NCBI GenBank assembly: GCA_964589935.1
Contig: CAZPVD010000001.1
Span: forward strand, 992,001 to 1,056,000
DNA length: 64,000 nucleotides
Reading direction: 5' to 3'
Source: VHCN01 sp964589935
GTDB lineage: Bacteria; Verrucomicrobiota; Verrucomicrobiia; Limisphaerales; VHCN01
Of the stretch, positions 8,160 to 16,637 are shown in pieces. The notes under the pieces were generated by a model. It had not been told where the DNA came from and ran no database searches. It saw only the letters and a program-made list of their open reading frames with translations. Every line of letters starts with the position of its first letter. Positions within the stretch are counted from its first letter, which is position 1. Made by a program: the position numbers and the translations under genes.

Positions 8160-8807
8160 TCAGGCCAAAAGCGCTTTCACGACCGTGTAAAGCTTCGGAA
8201 ACTCCGACGAAGCATCCACGACCGTCAGCCGTCCGAGCTGCCAGTAGTAGCTCACGAGCGGCTCCGTTTCACGGTCATAAACCGTAAGCCGGCGGCGGAC
8301 GACTTCTTCGCTGTCATCGCGCCGCTGCACGAGCTTCGTCCGGCATTCGTCGCATTCGCCGTCCACTTTCGGAGGCAGATGCTGGACATGATAGCCGGTG
8401 CCGCATTTCGGACAGACGCGCCGGCCGGAAATGCGGCTGACGATTTCGTCCACCGGACAATCCAGCAGCAGCACGGCTTCGGCGCCAATCTGGCGGTCCT
8501 TCGCCCATTCATCCAACGCCTTTGCCTGCCCCAGCGTGCGGGGAAACCCGTCGCTGATGAAACCGCTTTCCGGCGGAACCGCGCTCATCCATCGCTGAAC
8601 CAGATCGAGGACGATCTCGTCGGGCACCAATTCACCGCGTTCAAGGAACGATTGCGCCCGCTGGCCCAAGGCCGAACCGGCGGCCACTTCATCGCGGAGC
8701 ATCTGCCCCGTCGAGATGTGGCTGTAGCCAAAATCTTTCCTGAGCTGCGCGGCGACCGTCCCTTTGCCCGACCCCGGCGGCCCAAGCAAAATGACGCGCC
8801 GCTTCAT
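8160..8807 (-). CDS. adk: Adenylate kinase, zinc-LID type
   Basis: A 215-residue nucleoside monophosphate kinase catalysing ATP + AMP = 2 ADP. The P-loop is GPPGSGKGT (residues 9-17) and the AMP-binding segment is DGFPRT (86-91). The LID domain carries four zinc cysteines, C132, C135, C152 and C155, as in the long LID form of many Gram-positives and other phyla. It lies one base from secY and map, in the classic spc-operon position. Confidence 0.97.
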   Translation of the reverse strand: MKRRVILLGPPGSGKGTVAAQLRKDFGYSHISTGQMLRDEVAAGSALGQRAQSFLERGELVPDEIVLDLVQRWMSAVPPESGFISDGFPRTLGQAKALDEWAKDRQIGAEAVLLLDCPVDEIVSRISGRRVCPKCGTGYHVQHLPPKVDGECDECRTKLVQRRDDSEEVVRRRLTVYDRETEPLVSYYWQLGRLTVVDASSEFPKLYTVVKALLA

Positions 8808-8808
8808 C

Positions 8809-10212
8809 TCAGAGCCTGCCTCTCAATCGCGGCCCGCTGCCGCCCTTGCCTGTCTTGAGAAAGCCGTCGTAGTGCCTCATCAGCAGGTGCGACTCCATCA
8901 TCCGCATCGTGTCCAGCACGACGCCCACGGTGATGAGCACGCTCGTCCCGCCAAAAAACTGCGCCACGTAATAGTTGATGCCCATCGCGCGCGACATAAG
9001 CTGCGGAATGATGGCGATGAGCACAAGGAACACCGCGCCGGCGAGCGTGATGCGGTGCATCGTGTTATGAAGAAAGTCGCTCGTCGCCGTGCCAGGCCGC
9101 ACGCCGGGGATATAGCCACCATACTTTTTCAAGTCGTCGGCGATTTGCAGCTCGTTGAACTGCGTCGCCACCCAGAAGTAGGTGAAGAAAATCACCAGCA
9201 ACGCGTAAAGGACGATGTGCAGGGCCTGATCCTCCCTGAAATGACGGCTCAGGTCACTGAGCAATTTTACATCAAGCGCGTTGCCGGCATATTGAAGCAT
9301 CTTCTCAGGGAACATCAGCAGCGCCTGCGCGAAAATGATGGGCATGACGCCGGCGTAGTTCACACGCAACGGCATGAAGTTGCTGCCGCCCTGCACGAGC
9401 TTCCGTCCGACTTGGCGCTGCGCATACTGCACGGGAATTTTTCGCTGTGCCTGCGTGACGGCGATGACACCCGCAACGACCGCGAGCAGGAGCAAAATCA
9501 GCGCGACACCATGGAAGAGATTGTATTTGCGCTCGATCCCTTCCGGCACGACGAACATTTCCCACACGGCCTGGCCCGTCAGCGGCAGCCGCGCGAGGAT
9601 GCCGACTGTGATGACGAGCGAGACGCCGTTGCCGATGCCGCGCTCGCTGACCTGTTCGCCAAGCCACATGAGCAGGAGCGTGCCGGTCGTGAGGATGAGC
9701 GTCGTCTGGAGGCGATACCACCACATCGCGTCCGTTGTCACGAGACTGCCGGGGAAACTTTCACCAAAAACCTTTTGCGGGTTCTCCCACGCGAGTGACA
9801 TCACAAGACCCTGCCCAAGACAGAGCAGCACGGTGAGGTAACGCCCGTATTGGATGATCTTCACGCGGCCGCCCTCTTCACGGGCCATCTTACTCAGTTG
9901 CGGAATCACGGCGCTGAGGAGCTGGATGATGATCGTCGCGCTGATGTAGGGCATGATGCCCAGCGAGCCGATGGCGCAACGCTCCAGCGCGCCGCCGGTG
10001 AACATGCTGTAAAGGCCGAGGAAACCACCGCCGCCGCCCTTGGCTGCCTGCTGCTCGAAGAAGGAGGCAAGCGCCTGCCCGTCCAGGCTCGGAATCGGGC
10101 ACAGCGACACAAGCCGGCAAATGCCCAAAAGCAGGAGGGTGAAGAAAATGCGCGACTTCAGCTCCGGAATCTTGAAGCAGTTGACGAACGTCGAGAAGAT
10201 GTTCTTGAGCAT
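8809..10212 (-). CDS. secY: Preprotein translocase subunit SecY
   Basis: A 467-residue polytopic membrane protein, the channel of the Sec translocon. Typical family segments are visible, including the plug/TM2 region G-I-M-P-Y-I-S-A-T-I-I-I-Q-L and a cytoplasmic loop with P-V-Q-Y-A-Q-R. The C-terminal 60 residues include a transmembrane helix and a basic tail. It follows rplO and precedes adk; secE is encoded in the same supercluster at 33904-34158. Confidence 0.97.
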   Translation of the reverse strand: MLKNIFSTFVNCFKIPELKSRIFFTLLLLGICRLVSLCPIPSLDGQALASFFEQQAAKGGGGGFLGLYSMFTGGALERCAIGSLGIMPYISATIIIQLLSAVIPQLSKMAREEGGRVKIIQYGRYLTVLLCLGQGLVMSLAWENPQKVFGESFPGSLVTTDAMWWYRLQTTLILTTGTLLLMWLGEQVSERGIGNGVSLVITVGILARLPLTGQAVWEMFVVPEGIERKYNLFHGVALILLLLAVVAGVIAVTQAQRKIPVQYAQRQVGRKLVQGGSNFMPLRVNYAGVMPIIFAQALLMFPEKMLQYAGNALDVKLLSDLSRHFREDQALHIVLYALLVIFFTYFWVATQFNELQIADDLKKYGGYIPGVRPGTATSDFLHNTMHRITLAGAVFLVLIAIIPQLMSRAMGINYYVAQFFGGTSVLITVGVVLDTMRMMESHLLMRHYDGFLKTGKGGSGPRLRGRL

Positions 10213-10240
10213 GTCGCGGGGCGCGTCCCTTGGGTTGCCC

Positions 10241-10720
10241 TTACCTGGCCGCGGCGGGCGCGGGCTTGGCGATGACTTCGCAGGCGCCGCCGAGTCCCTC
10301 GATGGTCTTGCGCGCCGACGCGCTAAAAGCGTGCGCCACGACCGTGAGTTTCTTCGTCAGCTTGCCCTCGCCAAGAATCTTGATCTTGATGCCATCCTGC
10401 CGGCCATTGGCTAGGCCCGTCGCTCGAAGCACTGCCTCGTCCACGCGCGCGCCCTCGTCGAAGCGGTTGAGCGACTCGACGTTGACGGGAACATAGACTG
10501 TGGTGAAGCGCGCGTTGTTGAAGCCGCGCTTGGGCAGGCGGCGGATGAGCGGCATCTGGCCGCCCTCGAAGCCGGGGCGGATGGAACTGCCCGAGCGCGC
10601 GGTCTGGCCCTTGCCGCCGCGGCCGGAAGTCTTGCCGTGGCCGCTGGATTCACCCTGGCCGAGACGCTTGCGCCGGTGTTTTGCGCCCGGATTGGGCTTA
10701 AGATTGTGTAGTCGCATCAT
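10241..10720 (-). CDS. rplO: 50S ribosomal protein L15
   Basis: A 159-residue L15 with the basic glycine-rich N terminus (GQGESSGHGKTSGRGGKGQ) and the fold that inserts into 23S rRNA. Two adjacent ATG codons at 10720 and 10717 are possible starts. Its gene directly follows rpsE with only 10 bp between, leaving no room for rpmD (L30), which usually lies here. The C terminus ends in a short Pro/Ala tail. Confidence 0.96.
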   Translation of the reverse strand: MMRLHNLKPNPGAKHRRKRLGQGESSGHGKTSGRGGKGQTARSGSSIRPGFEGGQMPLIRRLPKRGFNNARFTTVYVPVNVESLNRFDEGARVDEAVLRATGLANGRQDGIKIKILGEGKLTKKLTVVAHAFSASARKTIEGLGGACEVIAKPAPAAAR

Positions 10721-10730
10721 AGGTCAAAAA

Positions 10731-11393
10731 TCAGGCTGCGGCTGGAGCGGCGGCACGTTCCGTCCTGTGGCTGAGTTCGACGCCACGGTTGCGCAAAATG
10801 TCCTCGCGCAGCCGGAGCCGCTGGAGCGCGCTGAGCGTGGCCTTGGCAACATTCGCCGCGTTCTTCGAACCGAGAGATTTGCTGAGGATGTCCTTTACGC
10901 CGGCAGCTTCGAGCACGGCGCGGACCGTCTTGCCCGCGATGATGCCGGTGCCGGGTGAAGCAGGACGGATGAGCACTTTCGCGCCGTCGAAGTGCGCGAA
11001 CACCTCGTGTGGAATCGTCGGGCCGAGCAACGACACGGTGACCATCCCGCGCTTGGAGACTTCGCCACCCTTTTTGATGGCTTCCGAAACTTCTGCACCC
11101 TTGCCGAGACCGAGGCCGACGCGGCCCCGCTTGTCCCCGCTTACCACGAGCGCGCTGAAGCTGAAGCGCCGTCCGCCCTTGACGACCTTGGCGGAGCGGT
11201 TGATGTAGATGACCTTTTCAACAAGGTCGCTCATGGGCTGGCCCGTGATGGCGTCAATCTGAGGTTCGCCGCTGCCGCTGCCGGGCGGGCGGCTGCGACG
11301 GCCCGGACGCGGGCCACGGCCACCGCCGCGGCCCTCACGGGCAGGGGCGAAAGCTGGTGCTGGAGGAGTGGTTGATTCTTTGGGTTCTGGCAC
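10731..11393 (-). CDS. rpsE: 30S ribosomal protein S5, extended N terminus, GTG start
   Basis: S5 takes part in decoding accuracy. The double-stranded RNA-binding-like domain (V-V-K-G-G-R-R-F-S-F) and C-terminal domain (R-P-A-S-P-G-T-G-I-I-A-G) are complete. The start is taken as the GTG at 11393 because AGGA lies seven bases upstream and no other start sits close to the core; this gives 220 residues with an N-terminal extension of about 44 residues rich in Gly, Arg and Pro. The C terminus ends in an Ala-rich tail. It follows rplR by 14 bp. Confidence 0.93.
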   Translation of the reverse strand: MPEPKESTTPPAPAFAPAREGRGGGRGPRPGRRSRPPGSGSGEPQIDAITGQPMSDLVEKVIYINRSAKVVKGGRRFSFSALVVSGDKRGRVGLGLGKGAEVSEAIKKGGEVSKRGMVTVSLLGPTIPHEVFAHFDGAKVLIRPASPGTGIIAGKTVRAVLEAAGVKDILSKSLGSKNAANVAKATLSALQRLRLREDILRNRGVELSHRTERAAAPAAA

Positions 11394-11407
11394 AGTTTTT
11401 TCCTGGT

Positions 11408-11773
11408 TTAGAATTTCAATCCGGCTTCGCGCGCGGCATCCGCCAGCGCCTTGACCTTGCCGTGATAACTCGCGCCGGAACGATCGAACACAACCGTGTT
11501 GATGCCCTTGGCCTTCGCGGCCTCGGCGGCGGCCTTGCCAATGACGACGGCGCTCTTGACGTTGGCGGCGAGCTTCTCGCCGACAGGCGCGTCCTTGCCG
11601 CGCGTGGACGTGCTCGCGAGAGTCACGCCCTTGGTGTCGTCCACGAACTGCACGTAAATGTGCTGGCCACTGAAGCGCACGCTCATGCGCGGGCGTTCGG
11701 ATGTGCCGCTCACTTTTTTGCGGATGCGCCAGCGCCGCTTTTGCAGCAACTCGTATTTCTTTTCGATTCTCAT
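11408..11773 (-). CDS. rplR: 50S ribosomal protein L18
   Basis: A 121-residue L18, a 5S rRNA-binding protein of the central protuberance. Signature segments are R-P-R-M-S-V-R-F-S near residue 28 and the terminal Y-H-G-K-V-K-A-L-A-D-A-A-R-E-A-G-L. It lies between rplF and rpsE as usual. Confidence 0.97.
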   Translation of the reverse strand: MRIEKKYELLQKRRWRIRKKVSGTSERPRMSVRFSGQHIYVQFVDDTKGVTLASTSTRGKDAPVGEKLAANVKSAVVIGKAAAEAAKAKGINTVVFDRSGASYHGKVKALADAAREAGLKF

Positions 11774-11814
11774 TTCTCAATCGCCACGGTCAGGCCGCGG
11801 CTCAATTCAGTTCA

Positions 11815-12351
11815 TTACTGGACCGTCTTGCCTTCCTTGCGCACGATGCGCTCGTCGCTGTAACGGACGCCCTTGCCCTTGTAAGGCTCCGGCGGGTAGA
11901 AGCTGCGGATGTCCGCGGCGACCTGCCCCACGAGCTGACGGTCAGGGCCTTCGACGGTCAGCTTTGTGTTTTCCTCCACCGTCACCTTGATCTGCGCCGG
12001 GATGTCGTAATCAACCGGGTGCGAGTAGCCGAGGCTCAGGCTGAGCTTGTTGCCCGTGACAGCGGCCTTGAACCCAACGCCGTGAATCTCCAGCTTCTTG
12101 CTGAAGCCGTCGGCCACGCCCTTGACCATGTTGTTCAGGATGGCGCGTGAGAGGCCGTGCAGCGCCTTTGCCTCCGCGTCGTCTCCCTGACGGGTGACGA
12201 TGACCTTGCCGGCCTCGACGGCGGCCGTGGTGCGTTTGGGCAGATTGAAGTCGAGTTTGCCCTTGGGGCCTTCGACCTTCACCTTGCTGCCGGCGACCTC
12301 GACCTTGACTTTGGCCGGAATCGCGATGGGTTGTTTGCCGATGCGTGACAT
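11815..12351 (-). CDS. rplF: 50S ribosomal protein L6
   Basis: A 178-residue L6, built from two repeated alpha/beta domains and located near the sarcin-ricin loop and the GTPase centre. It starts MSRIGKQPI and ends with the conserved P-E-P-Y-K-G-K-G-V-R-Y segment. Gene order rpsH-rplF-rplR is standard. Confidence 0.97.
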   Translation of the reverse strand: MSRIGKQPIAIPAKVKVEVAGSKVKVEGPKGKLDFNLPKRTTAAVEAGKVIVTRQGDDAEAKALHGLSRAILNNMVKGVADGFSKKLEIHGVGFKAAVTGNKLSLSLGYSHPVDYDIPAQIKVTVEENTKLTVEGPDRQLVGQVAADIRSFYPPEPYKGKGVRYSDERIVRKEGKTVQ

Positions 12352-12376
12352 GGGTGCGGTTCGTTGAAAGTTTTTT

Positions 12377-12763
12377 TTACCAGACCGTGCAGAGAAGCTC
12401 GCCGCCTACATTCTGCCGCTTGGCCTCGGTGCCGGTCATGATGCCGCGCGACGTGGACAGGATGACCGTGCCCATGCCGCTCAACACGCGGGGAACCTCG
12501 GTCGCGCCAACGTAACGGCGCAGGCCGGGCTTGCTCACGCGCTTGATCCCCTCGATGACGCCCTTGCGGCCGTGATATTTGAGACGCAACTTGAGCTTCT
12601 TAATCTTCGCGCCTTCGACGGCGACCTCGGCGATGTAACCCTCGCGCTTGAGGATGTGGGCGATGTGCTCCTTCATGCGCGAGTGCGGCATCTCGATCGC
12701 GGGCAACAACGCCTGGTTGGCGTTGCGGATGCGGGTCAGCATGTCTGCAATGGGGTCAGTCAT
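12377..12763 (-). CDS. rpsH: 30S ribosomal protein S8
   Basis: A 128-residue S8, a central 16S rRNA-binding protein. It starts MTDPIADMLTRIRNA and ends with the conserved S-T-S-R-G-I-M-T-G-T-E-A segment. In E. coli S8 represses spc-operon translation by binding the rplX-rplE mRNA; whether that applies here cannot be read from the sequence. Confidence 0.97.
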   Translation of the reverse strand: MTDPIADMLTRIRNANQALLPAIEMPHSRMKEHIAHILKREGYIAEVAVEGAKIKKLKLRLKYHGRKGVIEGIKRVSKPGLRRYVGATEVPRVLSGMGTVILSTSRGIMTGTEAKRQNVGGELLCTVW

Positions 12764-12770
12764 AGAAATC

Positions 12771-13040
12771 CTACCAGCTCGCTTTCGTCACGCCGGGAAT
12801 CAGGCCGTTGAGCGCCAACTCGCGGAACGTCAGGCGCGACACGCCGAACTTTCGGAGAAATCCGCGCCGGCGTCCGCTCACCACACAACGGTTGGTGAGC
12901 CGCACCGGGCTGGCGTCCTTCGGCAGCTTGATCAAGGCGGCGTAATTGCCCTTGGCCTTGAGTTCCGCTCGGATCGCGGCGTATTTCTTCACTGTCTCGG
13001 CTTTGCGCTTGTCGCGCTCTTTCCAGGATTTTTTTGCCAT
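12771..13040 (-). CDS. rpsN: 30S ribosomal protein S14
   Basis: An 89-residue S14 of the longer, zinc-free class: the CxxC pairs of the short zinc form are replaced (N-R-C-V-V-S-G-R-R-R-G-F). The conserved end F-R-E-L-A-L-N-G-L-I-P-G-V-T-K-A-S-W is intact. It lies between rplE and rpsH. Confidence 0.97.
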   Translation of the reverse strand: MAKKSWKERDKRKAETVKKYAAIRAELKAKGNYAALIKLPKDASPVRLTNRCVVSGRRRGFLRKFGVSRLTFRELALNGLIPGVTKASW

Positions 13041-13049
13041 AAATACCTC

Positions 13050-13598
13050 TTACTTTTCGGCGAACGGCATTCCCATCAGTTTCAACAGTTCCCGCGCCTC
13101 GTCGTCCGTTTCGGAGCTGGTCACGATGGTGATGTCCATGCCCTGATGTCGCTTGATCTTGTCGAGGTCAATCTCCGGGAAAATCGTCTGGTCGGAAACG
13201 CCCAGCGAGTAATTCCCACGCCCGTCAAACGAGCGCGGCGAAATGCCACGGAAGTCGCGGATGCGCGGCAGCGCGGCGGCAACGAGCCGGTCGAAAAACT
13301 CATACATCGCCTCGCGCCGGAGCGTCACGCAACACCCGATGGGCTGCCCCTTGCGGAGCTTGAAGTTGGCGATGCTCTTGCGGGCCTTGGTGATGACAGG
13401 CTTGCGGCCGGTGATGGCCGTCAGGTCGCGCGCGGCATCGTCAACGGCAGTCTTTTCCAGTTCGGCGTTCACGCCCATGTTGATGACGATCTTCTCAAGG
13501 CGCGGCACCTGGTGGACGTTCGTGTATTTGCGCGAGGCCATGAGCGCGGGCATCACGGTCTCGGTGTATTTGGTTTGCAGTCGCGGTTTCGGATTCAT
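13050..13598 (-). CDS. rplE: 50S ribosomal protein L5
   Basis: A 182-residue L5, a 5S rRNA-binding protein of the central protuberance that contacts P-site tRNA. It has the family motif K-I-V-I-N-M-G-V and the loop R-G-I-S-P-R-S-F-D-G-R-G-N-Y-S. The 60-bp gap to rplX is slightly wider than elsewhere in this operon. Confidence 0.97.
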   Translation of the reverse strand: MNPKPRLQTKYTETVMPALMASRKYTNVHQVPRLEKIVINMGVNAELEKTAVDDAARDLTAITGRKPVITKARKSIANFKLRKGQPIGCCVTLRREAMYEFFDRLVAAALPRIRDFRGISPRSFDGRGNYSLGVSDQTIFPEIDLDKIKRHQGMDITIVTSSETDDEARELLKLMGMPFAEK

Positions 13599-13658
13599 CG
13601 GTCGTGTCCCACGGTTTTTGCCGTGGGCGCTGTTTCAAAAAATTCTTTCAAATAAAAA

Positions 13659-13946
13659 TCAACTTGCCGCCGGCGCGGGCTGCGCGGCCTGGCGCTTCGC
13701 GAGGCGCGCGTCAAACTTCGCTGCCAGCATCACGTTCGAGACGTGGACGGTGCCCTCGCGCTCGATGATGGCACCCTGCGGGTGCTGCTGACTCTTGCGC
13801 ATGTGGCGCTTTATCATCGCCACGCCCTCGACGGAGATGCGCTCCTTGTCGGGGAACACGTGGATGATCTTGCCGCGCTTGCCTTTGCTTGCGCCGGCGA
13901 TGACGACGACTTCGTCGCCCTTTTTCACATGGAGTCGGTTGCGCAT
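13659..13946 (-). CDS. rplX: 50S ribosomal protein L24
   Basis: A 95-residue L24, an assembly initiator at the tunnel exit. The KOW motif lies near the start (K-K-G-D-E-V-V-V-I-A-G-A-S-K-G-K-R-G). The C terminus ends in an Ala/Pro-rich tail. The gene follows rplN by four bases. Confidence 0.96.
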   Translation of the reverse strand: MRNRLHVKKGDEVVVIAGASKGKRGKIIHVFPDKERISVEGVAMIKRHMRKSQQHPQGAIIEREGTVHVSNVMLAAKFDARLAKRQAAQPAPAAS

Positions 13947-13950
13947 GGCT

Positions 13951-14319
13951 TCAAATCACTTCGGGGGCCAGGGAAATAATCTTCATGAACTTCAAGTCGC
14001 GCAGCTCGCGGGCAATCGGCCCGAAGATGCGCGTGCCGCGCGGCTCGCCGTCTTCGTTGATGATGACGATCGCGTTGCTGTCAAAGCGCAGGTAGGAACC
14101 GTCGTTGCGGCGGATGATGTGCCGGGTGCGGACCACCACGGCGTTGCAGACATCGCCCTTCTTCACCTGGCCATCGGGAGCGGCTTCCTTGATGTGCACT
14201 TTGATGACCTCGCCGATGTGGCAGTAGCGCTGGTTGGGCCGGGAAATGACGCCGATGGCGGCGGCGCGCTTTGCGCCGGTGTTGTCGGCCACGTCTAGTA
14301 TGGAACGGATTTGGAGCAT
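13951..14319 (-). CDS. rplN: 50S ribosomal protein L14
   Basis: A 122-residue L14, located at the subunit interface. It begins MLQIRSILDVADNTGAK and contains the family segment V-V-V-R-T-R-H-I-I-R-R-N-D-G-S. Full length with no unusual tail. Confidence 0.97.
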   Translation of the reverse strand: MLQIRSILDVADNTGAKRAAAIGVISRPNQRYCHIGEVIKVHIKEAAPDGQVKKGDVCNAVVVRTRHIIRRNDGSYLRFDSNAIVIINEDGEPRGTRIFGPIARELRDLKFMKIISLAPEVI

Positions 14320-14327
14320 AAGTCAGT

Positions 14328-14621
14328 TCACGCCGCCACCGGGGCGGCGTCTTGATTGCGTTCCACGACTTCCACGAGGCGCCAGCGTTTCAGCTTCGAA
14401 ACCGGGCGCGTCTCCTCGATGCGAACGCGGTCGCCGACCTTGGCCTCACCCTTCTCGTCGTGGGCGTAGAATTTCTTGAAGGCCGTGACGACCTTCTTGA
14501 ATTTCGGGTGCGGGAAGCGCCGCTGGACGCGGACGACGATGGTCTTGGTCATCTTGTTGGAGATGACCTCGCCGATGCGCTCTTTGCGGCGGTCTGGACG
14601 GATGGCGGTGGTGTCGGACAT
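14328..14621 (-). CDS. rpsQ: 30S ribosomal protein S17
   Basis: A 97-residue S17, an OB-fold primary rRNA binder. The motif G-D-R-V-R-I-E-E-T-R-P-V-S-K-L-K-R-W is intact. It ends in a short Ala-rich tail and follows rpmC by two bases. Confidence 0.97.
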   Translation of the reverse strand: MSDTTAIRPDRRKERIGEVISNKMTKTIVVRVQRRFPHPKFKKVVTAFKKFYAHDEKGEAKVGDRVRIEETRPVSKLKRWRLVEVVERNQDAAPVAA

Positions 14622-14623
14622 GG

Positions 14624-14827
14624 TTACTTCGCGGGGGCCTTGCGGCGCAGGGTTGAGAGTTGCGTTTCGATGCGGGCGATGTCCTTGCGCAACTGGCGGA
14701 AGCGCGAGGGTTTTTCAAGCTGGGCCGTGGCCTTCTGGATGCGCAGGTGGAACAGCTCCTGGCGCAGGTCGCGGCCCTTCGCGGTCAACTCGACCGCGGT
14801 CAGATCTTTGAGTTCGGACATCTTCAT
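14624..14827 (-). CDS. rpmC: 50S ribosomal protein L29
   Basis: A 67-residue L29, a two-helix protein at the tunnel exit. It starts MKMSELKDLTAVEL and contains the conserved L-F-H-L-R-I-Q-K-A-T-A-Q-L-E segment followed by the I-A-R-I-E-T helix. A second ATG two codons in (MSELKD) could also be used. Confidence 0.96.
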   Translation of the reverse strand: MKMSELKDLTAVELTAKGRDLRQELFHLRIQKATAQLEKPSRFRQLRKDIARIETQLSTLRRKAPAK

Positions 14828-14839
14828 GGTTCGTGGCCG

Positions 14840-15259
14840 TTACGCGTGGGCGTGACGTGCAATGAAACGGGTTCGGATCGGCAGCTTCGTGGCGGCGAGG
14901 CGCAGCGACTCGCGGGCGAGCGCCTCGGGCACGCCGTCAATCTCGAAGAGCATCGTCGCGGGCTTGATGACCGCGACCCAGCTTTCGACGCCGCCCTTGC
15001 CGGTGCCCATGCGGACTTCGAGGGGCTTTTTCGTGAATGACTTGTGCGGGAAAATGCGGATCCACATCTTGCCGCGGCGCTTCATGTGGCGGCTGATGGC
15101 GACGCGCGCGGCCTCGATCTGCTTGGTATCCATCCAGCAGCGCTCGAGCGCCTGCAGGCCGTATTCGCCGAACGCCACGGTGTTGCAGCGGGTCGCAAGG
15201 CCGGCGCGGTTACCGCGCTGCATCTTGCGATACTTCACTCTGGCGGGCATCAATGCCAT
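14840..15259 (-). CDS. rplP: 50S ribosomal protein L16
   Basis: A 139-residue L16, which helps position A-site tRNA. It contains the conserved R-M-G-T-G-K-G motif and the helix I-E-A-A-R-V-A-I-S-R-H-M-K-R. A downstream ATG four codons in (MPARVKY) is an alternative and perhaps likelier start. Confidence 0.96.
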   Translation of the reverse strand: MALMPARVKYRKMQRGNRAGLATRCNTVAFGEYGLQALERCWMDTKQIEAARVAISRHMKRRGKMWIRIFPHKSFTKKPLEVRMGTGKGGVESWVAVIKPATMLFEIDGVPEALARESLRLAATKLPIRTRFIARHAHA

Positions 15260-15296
15260 GGTCGTGTCTCCGTCTTAAAGGTTGTTGTCTTGCGGT

Positions 15297-15998
15297 TCAG
15301 TTTGCCGGCGCGGCCGCGGCTGGCTCCGCGCCCGAAGGAATCTCCACGCTCGTCGGCGCGGCCTTCACGGGTTTGCGGTCGCCTTTGCAAATCCAGCATT
15401 TCACTCCGAGTTTGCCGTAGGTGCAGTGCGCCTCGGCGAAGCCGTAGTCAATGTTCGCGCGCAGCGTGTGCAGCGGCACGCGGCCTTCGAGATACTTTTC
15501 CACACGGGCGATTTCCGAGCCGCCAAGACGGCCCGCACACCGGATGCGGATGCCTTCGACGCCGGGCAAACCCATCGCCGTCTGCACCGCTTTCTTCATC
15601 GCGCGGCGGAAGGATACGCGGCGTTCGAGCTGCATGGCGATGCTCTCGGCCACGAGCTGCGCGTCGGATTCCGGCTGCGAGATTTCCTGAATGTCCACGT
15701 AAATTTCCTTGCCCGTCATCTTGCTCAACTCTTCCTTGAGCTTGTCAATTTCCGCGCCCTTGCGTCCGATGACCACGCCGGGCCGCGCGGTGAAAATGGT
15801 GATGCGGCAGCGGGTGGCGGCGCGTTCAATCTGGATTTTCGGCACGCTGGCGGACTCGAGCTTCTTCTTAAGGATGTCGCGGATCTTGTGATCCTCGGCG
15901 AGGAGCTTGGAGTATTCCTTCTTCTCGGCATACCACTTGGAGCGCCAGTCCTTGTTGACGGCGGTGCGGAGGCCGATTGGGTTGGTTTTTTGTCCCAT
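15297..15998 (-). CDS. rpsC: 30S ribosomal protein S3
   Basis: A 233-residue S3, part of the mRNA entry tunnel helicase. It starts MGQKTNPIGLRTAVN; the KH domain carries the GxxG-type loop V-V-I-G-R-K-G-A-E-I, and the C-terminal domain is complete through G-K-L-G-V-K-C-W-I. It ends in an Ala/Pro tail. The next gene (rplP) starts 37 bp downstream, after a typical spacer. Confidence 0.97.
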   Translation of the reverse strand: MGQKTNPIGLRTAVNKDWRSKWYAEKKEYSKLLAEDHKIRDILKKKLESASVPKIQIERAATRCRITIFTARPGVVIGRKGAEIDKLKEELSKMTGKEIYVDIQEISQPESDAQLVAESIAMQLERRVSFRRAMKKAVQTAMGLPGVEGIRIRCAGRLGGSEIARVEKYLEGRVPLHTLRANIDYGFAEAHCTYGKLGVKCWICKGDRKPVKAAPTSVEIPSGAEPAAAAPAN

Positions 15999-16003
15999 AC
16001 GCG

Positions 16004-16348
16004 TTAGCTGGTGACGGAGTTGTCGGACACGACGATCTTGATGTGGCAGGAGCGCTTGAGAATCGGGCCGGCGGAGCCGCGGGCCTTGGGCGTGAAGCGC
16101 CGCAGAGTGCTCGCGGTCTGCGCGACGGCAAGCGCAATGCGCAGCGTCTCGGGCCTGAGGTTGTGGTTGTTCTCCGCGTTGGCGATGGCGCTCTTGAGCG
16201 TCTTGGCGACGGCGCGCGCCGACTTGCGGGGGATGACCGCCAGCACGGCCTGCGCGTGCAGCGCGGGCAGCCCCTGAATCTGGCGCACGACCTCGCGCAC
16301 CTTCTGCGCGGACATGCGGAAATTGCGATAGACAGCCTGGACTTCCAT
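16004..16348 (-). CDS. rplV: 50S ribosomal protein L22
   Basis: A 114-residue L22, lining the peptide exit tunnel. It has the family segments R-M-S-A-Q-K-V-R-E-V-V-R and F-T-P-K-A-R-G-S-A. It lies between rpsS and rpsC as usual. Confidence 0.97.
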   Translation of the reverse strand: MEVQAVYRNFRMSAQKVREVVRQIQGLPALHAQAVLAVIPRKSARAVAKTLKSAIANAENNHNLRPETLRIALAVAQTASTLRRFTPKARGSAGPILKRSCHIKIVVSDNSVTS

Positions 16349-16349
16349 G

Positions 16350-16631
16350 TTACTTGGCCTCCGCTTTCGCCGTGTGGGCGCCGTGTTTCTTGAACGTGCG
16401 CGTGGGCGAGAACTCGCCGAGCTTGTGCCCGACCATGTTTTCGGTGACGAACACCGGGTTGAAAATCTTCCCGTTGTGCACGTTGAACGTCAGCCCCACG
16501 AAGTCGGGCGTGATCGTCGAGCGGCGCGACCACGTCTTGATCGGCGTGCGCGAGTTGGCGACCTTGGCCTTCTGGATTTTATCCAGCAGGTGCAGGTCAA
16601 CGAACGGACCCTTTTTAATCGAACGTCCCAT
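16350..16631 (-). CDS. rpsS: 30S ribosomal protein S19
   Basis: A 93-residue S19, which pairs with S13 in the head. It starts MGRSIKKGPFVD and carries the signature region G-H-K-L-G-E-F-S-P-T-R-T-F. It is separated from rplV by a single base. Confidence 0.97.
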   Translation of the reverse strand: MGRSIKKGPFVDLHLLDKIQKAKVANSRTPIKTWSRRSTITPDFVGLTFNVHNGKIFNPVFVTENMVGHKLGEFSPTRTFKKHGAHTAKAEAK

Positions 16632-16637
16632 AGTCGG

